The position numbers were made by a program, and so were the translations under genes. Shown here in pieces: positions 16,197-25,088 of a stretch of 64,000 nt of DNA. Each line of letters opens with the position of its first letter. Position 1 is the first letter of the stretch. The DNA lies in the NCBI GenBank assembly GCA_964401835.1, contig CAYNZP010000013.1:23681-87680 (forward strand), read 5' to 3'. The notes beneath the pieces were generated by a model, which made no database searches, had not been told where the DNA came from, and saw only the letters and a list, made by a program, of their open reading frames with translations. This DNA comes from CAYNZP01 sp964401835. Lineage in GTDB: Bacteria > Planctomycetota > Phycisphaerae > SM23-33.

Positions 16197-17267
16197 ATGG
16201 GCCTTGCCTCTAGAGATTTTGACTACGAGCTGGATCCCCAACTCGTTGCGCAACAACCACTTGAAGACCGCAAATCCTCTCGATTGATGGTTTTGGATCG
16301 AAGTAACGGTTGTGTTGAGCATAAGGTTTTTAGCGACTTACCGAACCTCTTGCGGGCGGACGACTTGCTGGTGGTCAACGATACGAGTGTTATACCGGCC
16401 AGGTTTTTCTGCACCCGCGAAACTGGTGGCAAGGTCGAGGGTCTGTTCTGCAGAGAGCTTCAGCCGGGCCTTTGGGAAGTGATGCTCAAAAACGCCGGCA
16501 AATGTAAGATTGGCGAAAAACTTTCGTTAAAAGGCAACGAAAATATCCAGCTTGAGCTGAGAGAGAACCTTGGGCAGGGCTTGTGGCAGCTAAGCTTATC
16601 TCAGCCAGGCCCGGCTGTGGAAATACTCGACAGGGTCGGCATTACACCTCTGCCTCCTTACATTCACCGCAGTGCATTACAGCAGAAGGACAAACAAGCC
16701 GATCGCCAGCGGTATCAAACGGTCTATGCCCAAAAGGCAGGCGCGGTAGCTGCCCCGACGGCAGGGCTGCACTTTACAGATGAGCTGCTGGATAAGCTTG
16801 CAGCTGTCGGTATCGAGACAGCCAAAGTTACGCTCCACGTCGGGCTGGGAACTTTCAGCCCTGTGAAGGTGGAAAAACTCACCGAGCACAAAATGCACTC
16901 GGAGTGGTTCGAGCTTTCAGCAAAGACAGCCCAAAAGCTCAACGACGCTCGAAGCCAACACCGGCGGATAATCTCAGTAGGGACGACATCGGTCAGGGTG
17001 CTTGAAACGGCGGCCGGGCAGGGTGATAAGTTTGAACCGACAAGCGGCTGGACCGACATTTTCATCTATCCGCCAGCGGAGTTCCGGGCTGTGGATGGTC
17101 TTATCACGAATTTCCATCTACCCAAAAGTACGCTACTAATGCTGGTAGCCGCTTTCTGCAGCCCCGGCAACACGGATGGAGTTAAAATGATTCTGGACGC
17201 GTACAGGCAGGCTGTTGAGCAAAGATATCGCTTCTATTCCTACGGGGATGCAATGCTGATTTTATGA
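16197..17267 (+). CDS. queA: S-adenosylmethionine:tRNA ribosyltransferase-isomerase
   Basis: The ATG at 16197 (MGLASRDFDYELDPQ) is chosen over the longer frame from 16158 because the conserved FDYELP-type start follows it and a GGACGGA-like site precedes it. The 356-residue product has the QueA blocks HKVFSDLPNLLRADDLLVVNDT, GRITPLPPYI-like PLPPYIHR, the active-site region AAPTAGLHFT, and HVGLGTFSPV. QueA adds the cyclopentenediol part of queuosine to wobble-position tRNA. The 3' end overlaps the convergent dxs gene by 6 nt. Confidence 0.94.
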   Translation: MGLASRDFDYELDPQLVAQQPLEDRKSSRLMVLDRSNGCVEHKVFSDLPNLLRADDLLVVNDTSVIPARFFCTRETGGKVEGLFCRELQPGLWEVMLKNAGKCKIGEKLSLKGNENIQLELRENLGQGLWQLSLSQPGPAVEILDRVGITPLPPYIHRSALQQKDKQADRQRYQTVYAQKAGAVAAPTAGLHFTDELLDKLAAVGIETAKVTLHVGLGTFSPVKVEKLTEHKMHSEWFELSAKTAQKLNDARSQHRRIISVGTTSVRVLETAAGQGDKFEPTSGWTDIFIYPPAEFRAVDGLITNFHLPKSTLLMLVAAFCSPGNTDGVKMILDAYRQAVEQRYRFYSYGDAMLIL

Positions 17268-19190
17268 GCTGGCCTTGCCTGAGGTTTGTTCGGCCAGGCG
17301 GGCTATCATGTCCTTGATTGTCGCGGCCATGTTGGTTGGATCCAAGCCGACTTCCATAAGCTGCTCCTGCCGGGAAGCCTGCTTGATGAATCTGTCCGGC
17401 ACGCCGAGTAGCTGTACGTTTGACGTATCCAGACCTCGTCCGGCTGCAAGCTCCATAACAGCCGATCCAAATCCGCCTATCGTCGAATGGTCTTCGCAGA
17501 CCAAAAGCGGTTTGCCGGAATTAATCAGCCGAGTTATACAGGTTACGTCCAGCGGCTTTGCGAAACGAGCGTTAACTACGCTGACGTTGAGCGAATCTTC
17601 CTCCTGGAGTATCTGGACAGCTTTGAGTGCTGGCTCGACCATTACGCCGTAACATAAAATCGTCGCATCTGAGCCGGGGCGAATCTCTCTGGCTTTTCCA
17701 AGCTCAAATGGCGGACACTCACCGGGTAAGTCTTCTGGAACTTCGTCTCGCGGATACCTGATAGCCGCGGGGCAATCCAGCGTCAGGGCGAAATCCATCG
17801 CGGCAGACAATTCCGGCGCATCCGCAGGCGCCATTAGTACTATTCCGGGCAACGGCCTGAGGAACGAAATGTCCATCACGCCCTGATGAACCGCCCCGTC
17901 CGATCCAACTAACCCGGCCCTGTCCATACAAAGCAGCACGGGCAGTTTTTGCAGGGCGGCTTCCTGGAACACCTGATCGAAGGCGCGCTGCATGAATGTC
18001 GAATAGACAGCAACAATCGGCCTGAGGCCGGACTTGGCCAGTCCGCCGGCCAGTGCGACTCCGTGAGATTCGCCTATTCCCACATCGATATATCGCGAGC
18101 GGAACTCGTCCCTGAAATTAACAAGCCCGGTCCCATCCGGCATGGCAGCGGTAATCGCTACAATTTTTTCATTTTTCCTGGCCTGGTCCACAAGAGCGTC
18201 GGAGAAAACCTGCGTCCAGGTCGGCCGGGCCTTGGCGGCAAATACAGCCTTGCCTTCTTCGATGCTGTAGGCCGAGGGGCTGTGGAAACGGCAGGGGTCT
18301 TCGACTGCATATTGACAGCCACGACCCTTTTCGGTGTGAACGTGAAGAAGCACAGGCCTGTTAATGCCGGCCAGCCGTTTGAGTATACGGATAAGCTCAT
18401 GGACGTCGTGCCCGTCAACCGGGCCGAAATATTCAAACCCCAGCGCCTCGAACAACTGCTCGCCATGCAGGGTCGTCCTGATACCTTCTTTTATGTGTCG
18501 CAACGCCTCGCTTATCTCGTCGCCAAGCGGAAGGTGCTGCAGCAGGTTTTGCGTCGAGTGCTTGAAGTCGCTATAGGGCTTGGTCAGCCGTATCCGGTCG
18601 AACAGGTTGGCCATCGCTCCCTGCGTGCGGTCGATAGCCATGGAGTTGTCGTTAAGAATGACAAGGAATTGCCTCTGCAAAATTGCGGCGTTATTGAGTC
18701 CTTCAAGCGACAAACCGTTGACGATGCTGGCGTCTCCGACTACGGCGACTACCTTATCTTTCAGTTTAGCGGCGGCTTGAGCCCACGCCAGCCCAGCTGC
18801 CGTCGAGATGGCTGCGCCTGCGTGGCCTGTATAGAACTGATCGTATTGGCTTTCCTGAGGTGACGGGAAACCACTTACGCCGCTTGGCTGGCGGAGATTT
18901 TCGAACTTTTCTCCTCGGCCCGTGATGATTTTATGTGCGTAGCACTGATGGCCGACGTCCCAAAGCAGCTTGTCGCGGGTAAAATCGAAAACGTAGTGCA
19001 GTGCGATTGTCAGTTCTGTAACACCGAGATTACTCGCCAGATGCCCCCCGCGTTTTGAGACCACTTCGATGATCCTGTCGCGCAGTTCCTCCGCCAATTG
19101 CTGCAGCTGAGTCTCATTTAGCCGGTGAAGCTGATGCGGCGAGCTGATGCCGTCGAGAATCTTATCGGGTTTATTGGATTGCTTTGTCAA
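17262..19190 (-). CDS. dxs: 1-deoxy-D-xylulose-5-phosphate synthase
   Basis: A 642-residue thiamine-diphosphate enzyme. The N-terminal domain carries LLWDVGHQCYAHKIITGR, FYTGHAGAAISTAAGLAWA and the cofactor site VVGDASIVNGLSLEGLNNAA (GDA in place of the commoner GDG). The middle domain has GIGESHGVALAGGLAKSG and a transketolase-like C-terminus follows. It makes the first committed intermediate of the MEP isoprenoid pathway; ispG of the same pathway is elsewhere in the window. The start is TTG, overlapping the ispA stop by 4 nt (TTGA), so it is coupled to ispA. Confidence 0.95.
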   Translation of the reverse strand: MTKQSNKPDKILDGISSPHQLHRLNETQLQQLAEELRDRIIEVVSKRGGHLASNLGVTELTIALHYVFDFTRDKLLWDVGHQCYAHKIITGRGEKFENLRQPSGVSGFPSPQESQYDQFYTGHAGAAISTAAGLAWAQAAAKLKDKVVAVVGDASIVNGLSLEGLNNAAILQRQFLVILNDNSMAIDRTQGAMANLFDRIRLTKPYSDFKHSTQNLLQHLPLGDEISEALRHIKEGIRTTLHGEQLFEALGFEYFGPVDGHDVHELIRILKRLAGINRPVLLHVHTEKGRGCQYAVEDPCRFHSPSAYSIEEGKAVFAAKARPTWTQVFSDALVDQARKNEKIVAITAAMPDGTGLVNFRDEFRSRYIDVGIGESHGVALAGGLAKSGLRPIVAVYSTFMQRAFDQVFQEAALQKLPVLLCMDRAGLVGSDGAVHQGVMDISFLRPLPGIVLMAPADAPELSAAMDFALTLDCPAAIRYPRDEVPEDLPGECPPFELGKAREIRPGSDATILCYGVMVEPALKAVQILQEEDSLNVSVVNARFAKPLDVTCITRLINSGKPLLVCEDHSTIGGFGSAVMELAAGRGLDTSNVQLLGVPDRFIKQASRQEQLMEVGLDPTNMAATIKDMIARLAEQTSGKASS

Positions 19191-20083
19191 TGTATCCTCA
19201 TTGCCAGAACTTCTGCCAGTCGCTGGAGTTTTTGCGCCTTCTCGCCCAGCGGTTTTAATGCCTCTGTCGCCTGTAGTGTAATTTTATCCAAAAGCTCTCG
19301 GCTTTGCTCAATTCCAATTTCATTTACAAACGTTCGCTTGTCAGTCTTGTCGTCCTTGCCGGGAGTTTTGCCGAGAATCTCGGCAGAAGAACTTACGTCC
19401 AGCAGGTCGTCGGCGAGCTGAAACGCCAAGCCCAGCGACAGGCCATAGTTGCTCATTGCCTCGAGCTGGTTATCATCTGCCCTGCCGCATATTGCGCCCA
19501 TCTTGACACTGCAGCGGATAAGAGCTGCGGTCTTCAGCGAATGAATAACGTTTATACCTTCCGCGCCGGCGGGAATTTTGCACAGGTCCATATCTGCCAC
19601 CTGGCCGCCTATCATTCCAACCGCACCGGCGGCTTGGGCGAGCTGGTGGGAAACTCTGCCGGTCAACGCATCGTTTGATTCAGCCAGAACGCCAAAGGCC
19701 CTGGTAAGAAGGGCATCACCAACGAGAATTGCCATTGCCTCGCCGAATTTGACGTGGGCTGCGGGCTTTCCTCGTCGCAGTTGATCGTCGTCCATGGCTG
19801 GCAGGTCGTCGTGCACAAGGCTGTAGCAGTGAATAAGCTCAACGGACACGCTGCATCGGCCCAGGAGTTCTTCATTTTCTACTTTTCCGGCAGCTTCGCC
19901 CCCAAGGTGAACCAACGTAGGTCTCAATCGCTTGCCGCCGTCAAGAACACAGTATCGCATCGCCTCGGCCAGCTCCGAAGAAGTACCGGGCTCGACAAGG
20001 AATTTTTCAAGGTCTGCTTCTATCCGGCTCGCAAAGGGGGAGAGGATTTCAACAAGCTCATTGGTTTTTTGTTTTTGGGCCAT
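19187..20083 (-). CDS. ispA: Polyprenyl (farnesyl/geranylgeranyl) diphosphate synthase
   Basis: A 298-residue isoprenyl diphosphate synthase with the first aspartate-rich motif in HDDLPAMDDDQLRRGKP (DDxxxxD form), GGKRLRP upstream, and the second motif LAFQLADDLLDVS. The residues before the first motif (CYSLVHDDLPAMD) fit short-chain farnesyl or geranylgeranyl synthases of the bacterial IspA type. It lies between lpxI (11 nt gap) and dxs (4 nt overlap), making an lpxI-ispA-dxs transcript that joins lipid A and isoprenoid precursor supply. Confidence 0.93.
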   Translation of the reverse strand: MAQKQKTNELVEILSPFASRIEADLEKFLVEPGTSSELAEAMRYCVLDGGKRLRPTLVHLGGEAAGKVENEELLGRCSVSVELIHCYSLVHDDLPAMDDDQLRRGKPAAHVKFGEAMAILVGDALLTRAFGVLAESNDALTGRVSHQLAQAAGAVGMIGGQVADMDLCKIPAGAEGINVIHSLKTAALIRCSVKMGAICGRADDNQLEAMSNYGLSLGLAFQLADDLLDVSSSAEILGKTPGKDDKTDKRTFVNEIGIEQSRELLDKITLQATEALKPLGEKAQKLQRLAEVLAMRIH

Positions 20084-20094
20084 GTGTAAACTGC

Positions 20095-20952
20095 TTATTT
20101 ATCTGCCGGCTCGGCCTTTTTTCCGATGACGGCTATGCCGAGTTGGTCGGCCAAATCCAGTGTTGCGGGTTTGTCTACGATTAAAGTCCGGCCGGCCTCG
20201 ACTACCAGACAGACGCACTTGGAATCTTTGAGGTTCCTCATTGTTTCTGGCCCGACGGTAGGTACGTCGAATCGCATATCCTGTTTCGGACGGGCCACTT
20301 TTACAAGGGTCCAGCTGCCGACGCGACAAACTCTTCCAGCCCGGCGGATCATGGCGTCTGTGCCTTCCATCGCCTCGACCGCGATAATGTCGCGCTCCTT
20401 GACCGCGATGGCCTGGCCGATGTCCAGATTCGCGCTGGCACAGGCAATATCCCATCCGAAATCAATGTCTCCCTCGACGACGCGAGGTACCGCTGTTTTG
20501 GTCATTACGCCTTCGGTGGCAAGATGTTCTTCGCAATATTTCACACAGGACACAAGCTCAATCCCTTCGAATCTCAGTTCGTCTGCTGCAGCCAACAGGA
20601 TAGCATTGTCACGTTTATCTTTGCGGATCTTGAAGTACCATACGAGTATAGTCCTCCAATCCGGTATATAGCGTAACACTCTCAGTGGGGAATAGATATC
20701 CTTCTTTCGCACTCCGCCCATCATCACCGCTTCGTGGACTCCACGTTTACGCAGTGCGGATATCCAATGGCCGAGTTTCGTCAGGCTGATCCATACGAAA
20801 TCATCGGCGATATCCTTGAGTCTGGGCGAGGCCAGACCCTTGAAACCGACCACAACGAGACGGCGGCCGGCTTTTTTAATGCCGTTGGCGACCAAAAACG
20901 TTGATCTTCCCGAACCCGCAATCAGGCCTACTGGTTCTGTTTTATTAACCAT
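20095..20952 (-). CDS. lpxI: UDP-2,3-diacylglucosamine pyrophosphatase LpxI
   Basis: A 285-residue protein matching LpxI (formerly DUF1009): an N-terminal GLIAGSGRSTFLVANGIKKA fold, EAVMMGGVRKKDI, and the C-terminal catalytic domain with MEGTDAMIRRAG, VKVARPKQDMRFDVPTVG and DKPATLDLADQLGI. It hydrolyses UDP-2,3-diacylglucosamine to lipid X in the cytoplasm, replacing LpxH. The ATG follows CAGGAG. First gene of the lpxI-ispA-dxs run. Confidence 0.93.
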   Translation of the reverse strand: MVNKTEPVGLIAGSGRSTFLVANGIKKAGRRLVVVGFKGLASPRLKDIADDFVWISLTKLGHWISALRKRGVHEAVMMGGVRKKDIYSPLRVLRYIPDWRTILVWYFKIRKDKRDNAILLAAADELRFEGIELVSCVKYCEEHLATEGVMTKTAVPRVVEGDIDFGWDIACASANLDIGQAIAVKERDIIAVEAMEGTDAMIRRAGRVCRVGSWTLVKVARPKQDMRFDVPTVGPETMRNLKDSKCVCLVVEAGRTLIVDKPATLDLADQLGIAVIGKKAEPADK

Positions 20953-21088
20953 CAGCCACGCTCCTGCCGGTGTGTATTTCGAAAAATTCAGATTTTTTCA
21001 TCTCAGCCATATTGTATATTTGTCCAAAAATTCATTAAAAGGTTAAACTCGGCATGCTTGTTACGTCAAGGGGGGGCTCACAAAGTGG

Positions 21089-21784
21089 TCAGTCGGTAAG
21101 CTGTCCGTCGCGGAGGTGCAGGGTCCTGTCAGTCTCCTGGGCGAGGGTAGTATCGTGTGTTACCATCAATATTGTCTGCCGGGAATCGCGGTTAAATCCC
21201 TGAAGAACCTTCATGATCTGTCTGCCGGTTTTGCTATCGAGGTTTCCGGTGGGCTCGTCTGCAAGGAGTATATCCGGCTCGTTCATAAGTGCTCGGGCTA
21301 TCGCTACCCTCTGACGTTCACCACCGGAGAGTTCCTTGGGCTTATGTTTAATCCTCTCGCTCATTCCGAGCCTTTCGAGTAACTCGGCGGCTTTTTTGCG
21401 CAAAGAGTTCTTCTTGACAAGCCAGCCGAGGGTGGAAGTGTCTACCTTCGATGGCAACAGTGTGTTTTCCAGAACATTAAGCTCCGGCAAAAGATGATAG
21501 AACTGGAAAACGAAGCCGATATCCTCACAGCGCATCTGGTTTCGCTTGCGGAAAGAAATTTTTTCAACGTCCTGGCCGTGCAGATGAACCTGTCCCTTGT
21601 CAGGCCGATCCAGCAGGCCCGCCAGGTGCAAAAGTGTGCTCTTACCGCTACCGGAAGCTCCGACAATGGCTGCGAATTCGCCCTTGTTTATGGAAAAGCT
21701 CACACCCTTGAGTACGTGCAAATCCACGCGCCCCATTTTGTAGGACTTGTGAAGATTGCTTACTTGGATAGCCGCGCTACTCAT
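21089..21784 (-). CDS. lolD: LolD-type ABC transporter ATPase
   Basis: A 231-residue ABC ATPase with Walker A GASGSGKST, Q-loop VFQFYHLLPELNVLENT, signature LSGGERQRVAIARALMN, Walker B ILLADEPTGNLD and the switch histidine in MVTHD. The subtype resembles LolD/MacB. It overlaps the FtsX-type permease gene by 8 nt, so the two form one transporter, most plausibly for release of lipoproteins from the inner membrane. Last gene of the lysS-lolC/E-lolD run. Confidence 0.9.
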   Translation of the reverse strand: MSSAAIQVSNLHKSYKMGRVDLHVLKGVSFSINKGEFAAIVGASGSGKSTLLHLAGLLDRPDKGQVHLHGQDVEKISFRKRNQMRCEDIGFVFQFYHLLPELNVLENTLLPSKVDTSTLGWLVKKNSLRKKAAELLERLGMSERIKHKPKELSGGERQRVAIARALMNEPDILLADEPTGNLDSKTGRQIMKVLQGFNRDSRQTILMVTHDTTLAQETDRTLHLRDGQLTD

Positions 21785-23459
21785 ATCTCAGGGCCTCCAC
21801 GGGCTGCATGCGGGCTGCCCTTATCGCCGGTATTATCGCACCAAGCAAGCCAGCGAGAATTGCGCCGATAACTATCGCAATCGCGGTGGTCGGGTCAACC
21901 TCGTTGGGAATCTTCTCGAACAGGAATACTTCCTTGCTCCACACCCGCCAGCCGAATGCATCCGCCAGCCAATCCTGTATCGGGTTGATGTATCGTACGA
22001 AGTAATATCCGCCGACAACCCCGATAATCGAACCGATTAGCCCGATGGCTGCACCGTATGTAAGGAATATAGCAGCCACGCCGCCGCTGGACGCCCCGAC
22101 AGCTTTGAGTATGCCGATGTCCTTGGTTTTCTGGACGACGATCATATAGAAGATGACGAAAATCAGTACGACCGATACTATCGAAATAATGCCGAACATT
22201 ATCACTGTCAGGTCGCGTTGCTTTTCTATCGGGCCTATCACTTCACGCTGTCTTTGGCGCCATGTCTGGACGGAAACTTCTGTTGTCGCAGCGTCGGGAT
22301 AGCGAGATTCAAAATCGCTCCAGAGGGTTTGGATCTTCCGGGCCAGCTTGCGAAGCTGGAGTTCGTCAGAAGCGAATGGCTCGGAGATTTTCACATGTAT
22401 CTGCGTGCAGCGGGCCGGGCGAACTATTTCCGGCGGGTCGTCGACTGAATACTCAGCTTCCATGTTATTGAGCCGTTGAAGCGTCTCGAACGGAATGTAG
22501 ACAATTTTGGAGTCGATGGAGTGGACGTCGGTTCGGCAGTCGTCAATGACACTGAAAACCGAACTTGCCGGTTCCACGCCGGCCGAGCCGATTATCTTTC
22601 TGCCAAGCGGTATCATCACCAACTCGACCTTCTGACCCGGCGTGATTATGCGAACAGTCTCGCCCTGGTCTGTGCGGAATGTCAGCACGCGAATTCCGCG
22701 GCCGAGGACCATACGATTGGCCGGCCCCATGAAGTTGATTTCCTGCTCGAGTGTTATCAGTTGCTCGAGAAGCTCATCGAGCTGCTCGCTTTCATCGCCA
22801 ATAGAGCGAAGCTTGTCTATTTCGTTTTCTAAATTACTCAGCTTTTCCTGATGTTCCTGTGCTCCAGTAAGTCGAAGCGAGGCCTGACGCTGAAAGCCGA
22901 TAGCCGTCCAGAGCCTGTCGCATACGAACTGCTTGTCAGCTGGGAGTTTTCCCTCCAGCGACGGCGGGCACTCGCGCCTGAGGATTTCCCGCGTCTTTTC
23001 AGTTTCCTGGTGCAACTTATCCAAGACGGTTTGGATAGCTGGGTCGAATGTCGGGTTGGGCGAGTCCTTCTGGACGAAGAGTCCTTTTTCAAAATCGCTT
23101 ACATATGCTCTGCCCGGCAGGCGAATGCCGGCAATCTGGACGTCCTGGTTGTGGTCTGTGCCCGGAATTCGCAGCAGGCCGTAAGTGAAGATAAAAGGCG
23201 AGGCTGCCTCTACTTCCGGCACGCTATTTTTTAATTCCTCGGTGAACTCATCGTAATAGCCGAACCCGCTGAGAGTTGTCGATTCTATGACGATATCACC
23301 GAAGAGGCCCTTGGCGGCGCCTTCGATTTTGTCAAGGAAGCCGTTCATCACGCTGATGACGATGAGCACCATCGCCACACACAGCGCGACGCCCAACACC
23401 GCGAAATAAGCGATAACGCGGCTGCGCAGATAACGTAGGCATATGAATAATTTATACAT
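21777..23459 (-). CDS. LolC/E-type FtsX-family permease with a long periplasmic insert
   Basis: A 560-residue permease with one N-terminal membrane helix (about residues 15-38), a large outside domain, and three C-terminal helices in an FtsX domain (DLTVIMFGIISIVSVVLIFV, then SGGVAAIFLTYGAAIGLIGS and a last one near the end; LKAVGASSGGVAAIFL is the LolC/E-like loop). Typical LolC/E are about 400 residues; the excess here is a charged, heptad-rich stretch around residues 130-245 that looks like a coiled coil. It pairs with the overlapping lolD-type ATPase. The annotation as lipoprotein-releasing permease is by family and context. Confidence 0.85.
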   Translation of the reverse strand: MYKLFICLRYLRSRVIAYFAVLGVALCVAMVLIVISVMNGFLDKIEGAAKGLFGDIVIESTTLSGFGYYDEFTEELKNSVPEVEAASPFIFTYGLLRIPGTDHNQDVQIAGIRLPGRAYVSDFEKGLFVQKDSPNPTFDPAIQTVLDKLHQETEKTREILRRECPPSLEGKLPADKQFVCDRLWTAIGFQRQASLRLTGAQEHQEKLSNLENEIDKLRSIGDESEQLDELLEQLITLEQEINFMGPANRMVLGRGIRVLTFRTDQGETVRIITPGQKVELVMIPLGRKIIGSAGVEPASSVFSVIDDCRTDVHSIDSKIVYIPFETLQRLNNMEAEYSVDDPPEIVRPARCTQIHVKISEPFASDELQLRKLARKIQTLWSDFESRYPDAATTEVSVQTWRQRQREVIGPIEKQRDLTVIMFGIISIVSVVLIFVIFYMIVVQKTKDIGILKAVGASSGGVAAIFLTYGAAIGLIGSIIGVVGGYYFVRYINPIQDWLADAFGWRVWSKEVFLFEKIPNEVDPTTAIAIVIGAILAGLLGAIIPAIRAARMQPVEALRYE

Positions 23460-23517
23460 GGCGTTTTAGAATAAGTAGCTGGTTTCTTTGAGGCTCACCT
23501 CGGCCAAAGGTTCCCGG

Positions 23518-24975
23518 CTACTCGTTATTATTTTGCACTTCAGGCCTCAGCATCGGGAACAGTATGACGTCACGAATGCTCAGCGTATTTGTCAGGAGCA
23601 TTATCACGCGGTCGATACCGATACCAAGCCCGCCTGCCGGCGGCATGCCGTGGCGAAGCGAGGTGATGAAGTCTTCGTCCATCACGCGCATCGTCTCGCC
23701 GTCAGCTTCGCCGCGAAGCTGCTTGCGGAAGTTTTCTTCCTGAATCGCCGGGTCGTTCAGCTCGGTATAGGCGTTGGCTATTTCCATTCCAGCGATGAAT
23801 AGCTCGAAACGCTCGGCTATTGTATCGTCGTCTGCCTTGCGGCGTGTCAGCGGGCAAAGCTCGGAAGGGTAGTCCATCACAAACGTCGGCTGGATCAGAT
23901 GCTGCTCGACGGTTTCCTCGAAAACCTCGTTGACGACGACGGCATCGTCCTTGTTGGCTTCCTCGATACCGAGCTGGCGTGCCTTTTCGCGGACAGCGTC
24001 GATATCCTTCATCGAAACGCCGGCGTACTCCTGCAACAAATCTCCATAAGTCGCGCGACGCCACGGACGGGAGTAATCTATTTCTATATCGCCATAAGAA
24101 AGTTTAGCTGCGCCGCCGATTTGCTCAGCTGCGGTCGAGATAAGCTCTTCGGTAACTTCCATCATCACTTCATAGTCGGCGTAGGCCTGGTAGAGTTCCA
24201 TCATGGTGAACTCGGGATTGTGGCGCGTGTCCAGGCCTTCGTTGCGGAAGTTGCGGTTAATCTCGAAAACCCGCTCCATTCCGCCGACCAAAAGCCGCTT
24301 GAGGTAAAGCTCCGGACTTATCCGCATGAACAGGTTGATGTCCAGTGCGTTGTGATGCGTCGTGAAAGGCCTTGCCGCCGCTCCGCCGTAGATAGACTGC
24401 ATCATTGGTGTTTCAACTTCGACAAAGTCCCGGCCCTTGAGGACCGAGCGGAAGTGCTCGACGATGTCTATCCGTTTTTTGAAGTTTTCCATCGATTCCG
24501 GGTTCGTCATCATGTCCAGATATCGCTGGCGGTAACGTGTCTCGACGTCCGTCAGGCCGTGGAATTTTTCCGGCATGGGGTTGAGGCTCTTGCACAGAAG
24601 CGTGAGCTTGTCGGCCCATATTGTAATTTCCCCGGTGCGCGTCTTTTGCAGGGGCCCGGATGCTGCGACGATATCGCCCAGGTCCAGAAGCTTGGCCAGC
24701 TGCCAGTTCTGTTCGTCCATCGCGTTTTTTCGCAGGGCTATCTGCATCTGGCCGCTTTCGTCACGTATATGAGCGAACATCATCTTGCCCATATCGCGGA
24801 TAAGAACCAGCCGTCCGGCTGCGTCGGCGGTCTGGCCTTCGTTGTCTTCGACGTAACGGGCAAGGACGCCGTTGATTTTCTCGGCGGAATCGTATCGGCT
24901 GCCGTATGGGTCGATGCCCAACTCGCGAATCTTCTGAAGTTTGTTAAGTCTGTCTTCCTGTACTTTTTCCAGCAT
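23518..24975 (-). CDS. lysS: Lysyl-tRNA synthetase, class II
   Basis: A 485-residue class II synthetase with an N-terminal OB-fold anticodon domain (DAAGRLVLIRDMGKMMFAHIRD), motif 1 VEVETPMMQSIYGGAAARPF, motif 2 FEINRNFRNEGLDTRHNPEFTM, and motif 3 GMPPAGGLGIGIDRVIMLLT. Length is typical. It is followed after 58 nt by the LolC/E-type permease and preceded at 113 nt by gcvT. A minus-strand TTGACT about 90 nt upstream may mark its own promoter, but the matching -10 is weak. Confidence 0.96.
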   Translation of the reverse strand: MLEKVQEDRLNKLQKIRELGIDPYGSRYDSAEKINGVLARYVEDNEGQTADAAGRLVLIRDMGKMMFAHIRDESGQMQIALRKNAMDEQNWQLAKLLDLGDIVAASGPLQKTRTGEITIWADKLTLLCKSLNPMPEKFHGLTDVETRYRQRYLDMMTNPESMENFKKRIDIVEHFRSVLKGRDFVEVETPMMQSIYGGAAARPFTTHHNALDINLFMRISPELYLKRLLVGGMERVFEINRNFRNEGLDTRHNPEFTMMELYQAYADYEVMMEVTEELISTAAEQIGGAAKLSYGDIEIDYSRPWRRATYGDLLQEYAGVSMKDIDAVREKARQLGIEEANKDDAVVVNEVFEETVEQHLIQPTFVMDYPSELCPLTRRKADDDTIAERFELFIAGMEIANAYTELNDPAIQEENFRKQLRGEADGETMRVMDEDFITSLRHGMPPAGGLGIGIDRVIMLLTNTLSIRDVILFPMLRPEVQNNNE

Positions 24976-25088
24976 TTCTCAACTTTCTCGTAATTTTCAA
25001 GCAACGTTCTTCTTCAAAAGAGGAATCTTCGACAAGAAACGCCCCCAAGTCAAGCGCAGGAAAAATCAAAGACACTACTCAGCGAGGA

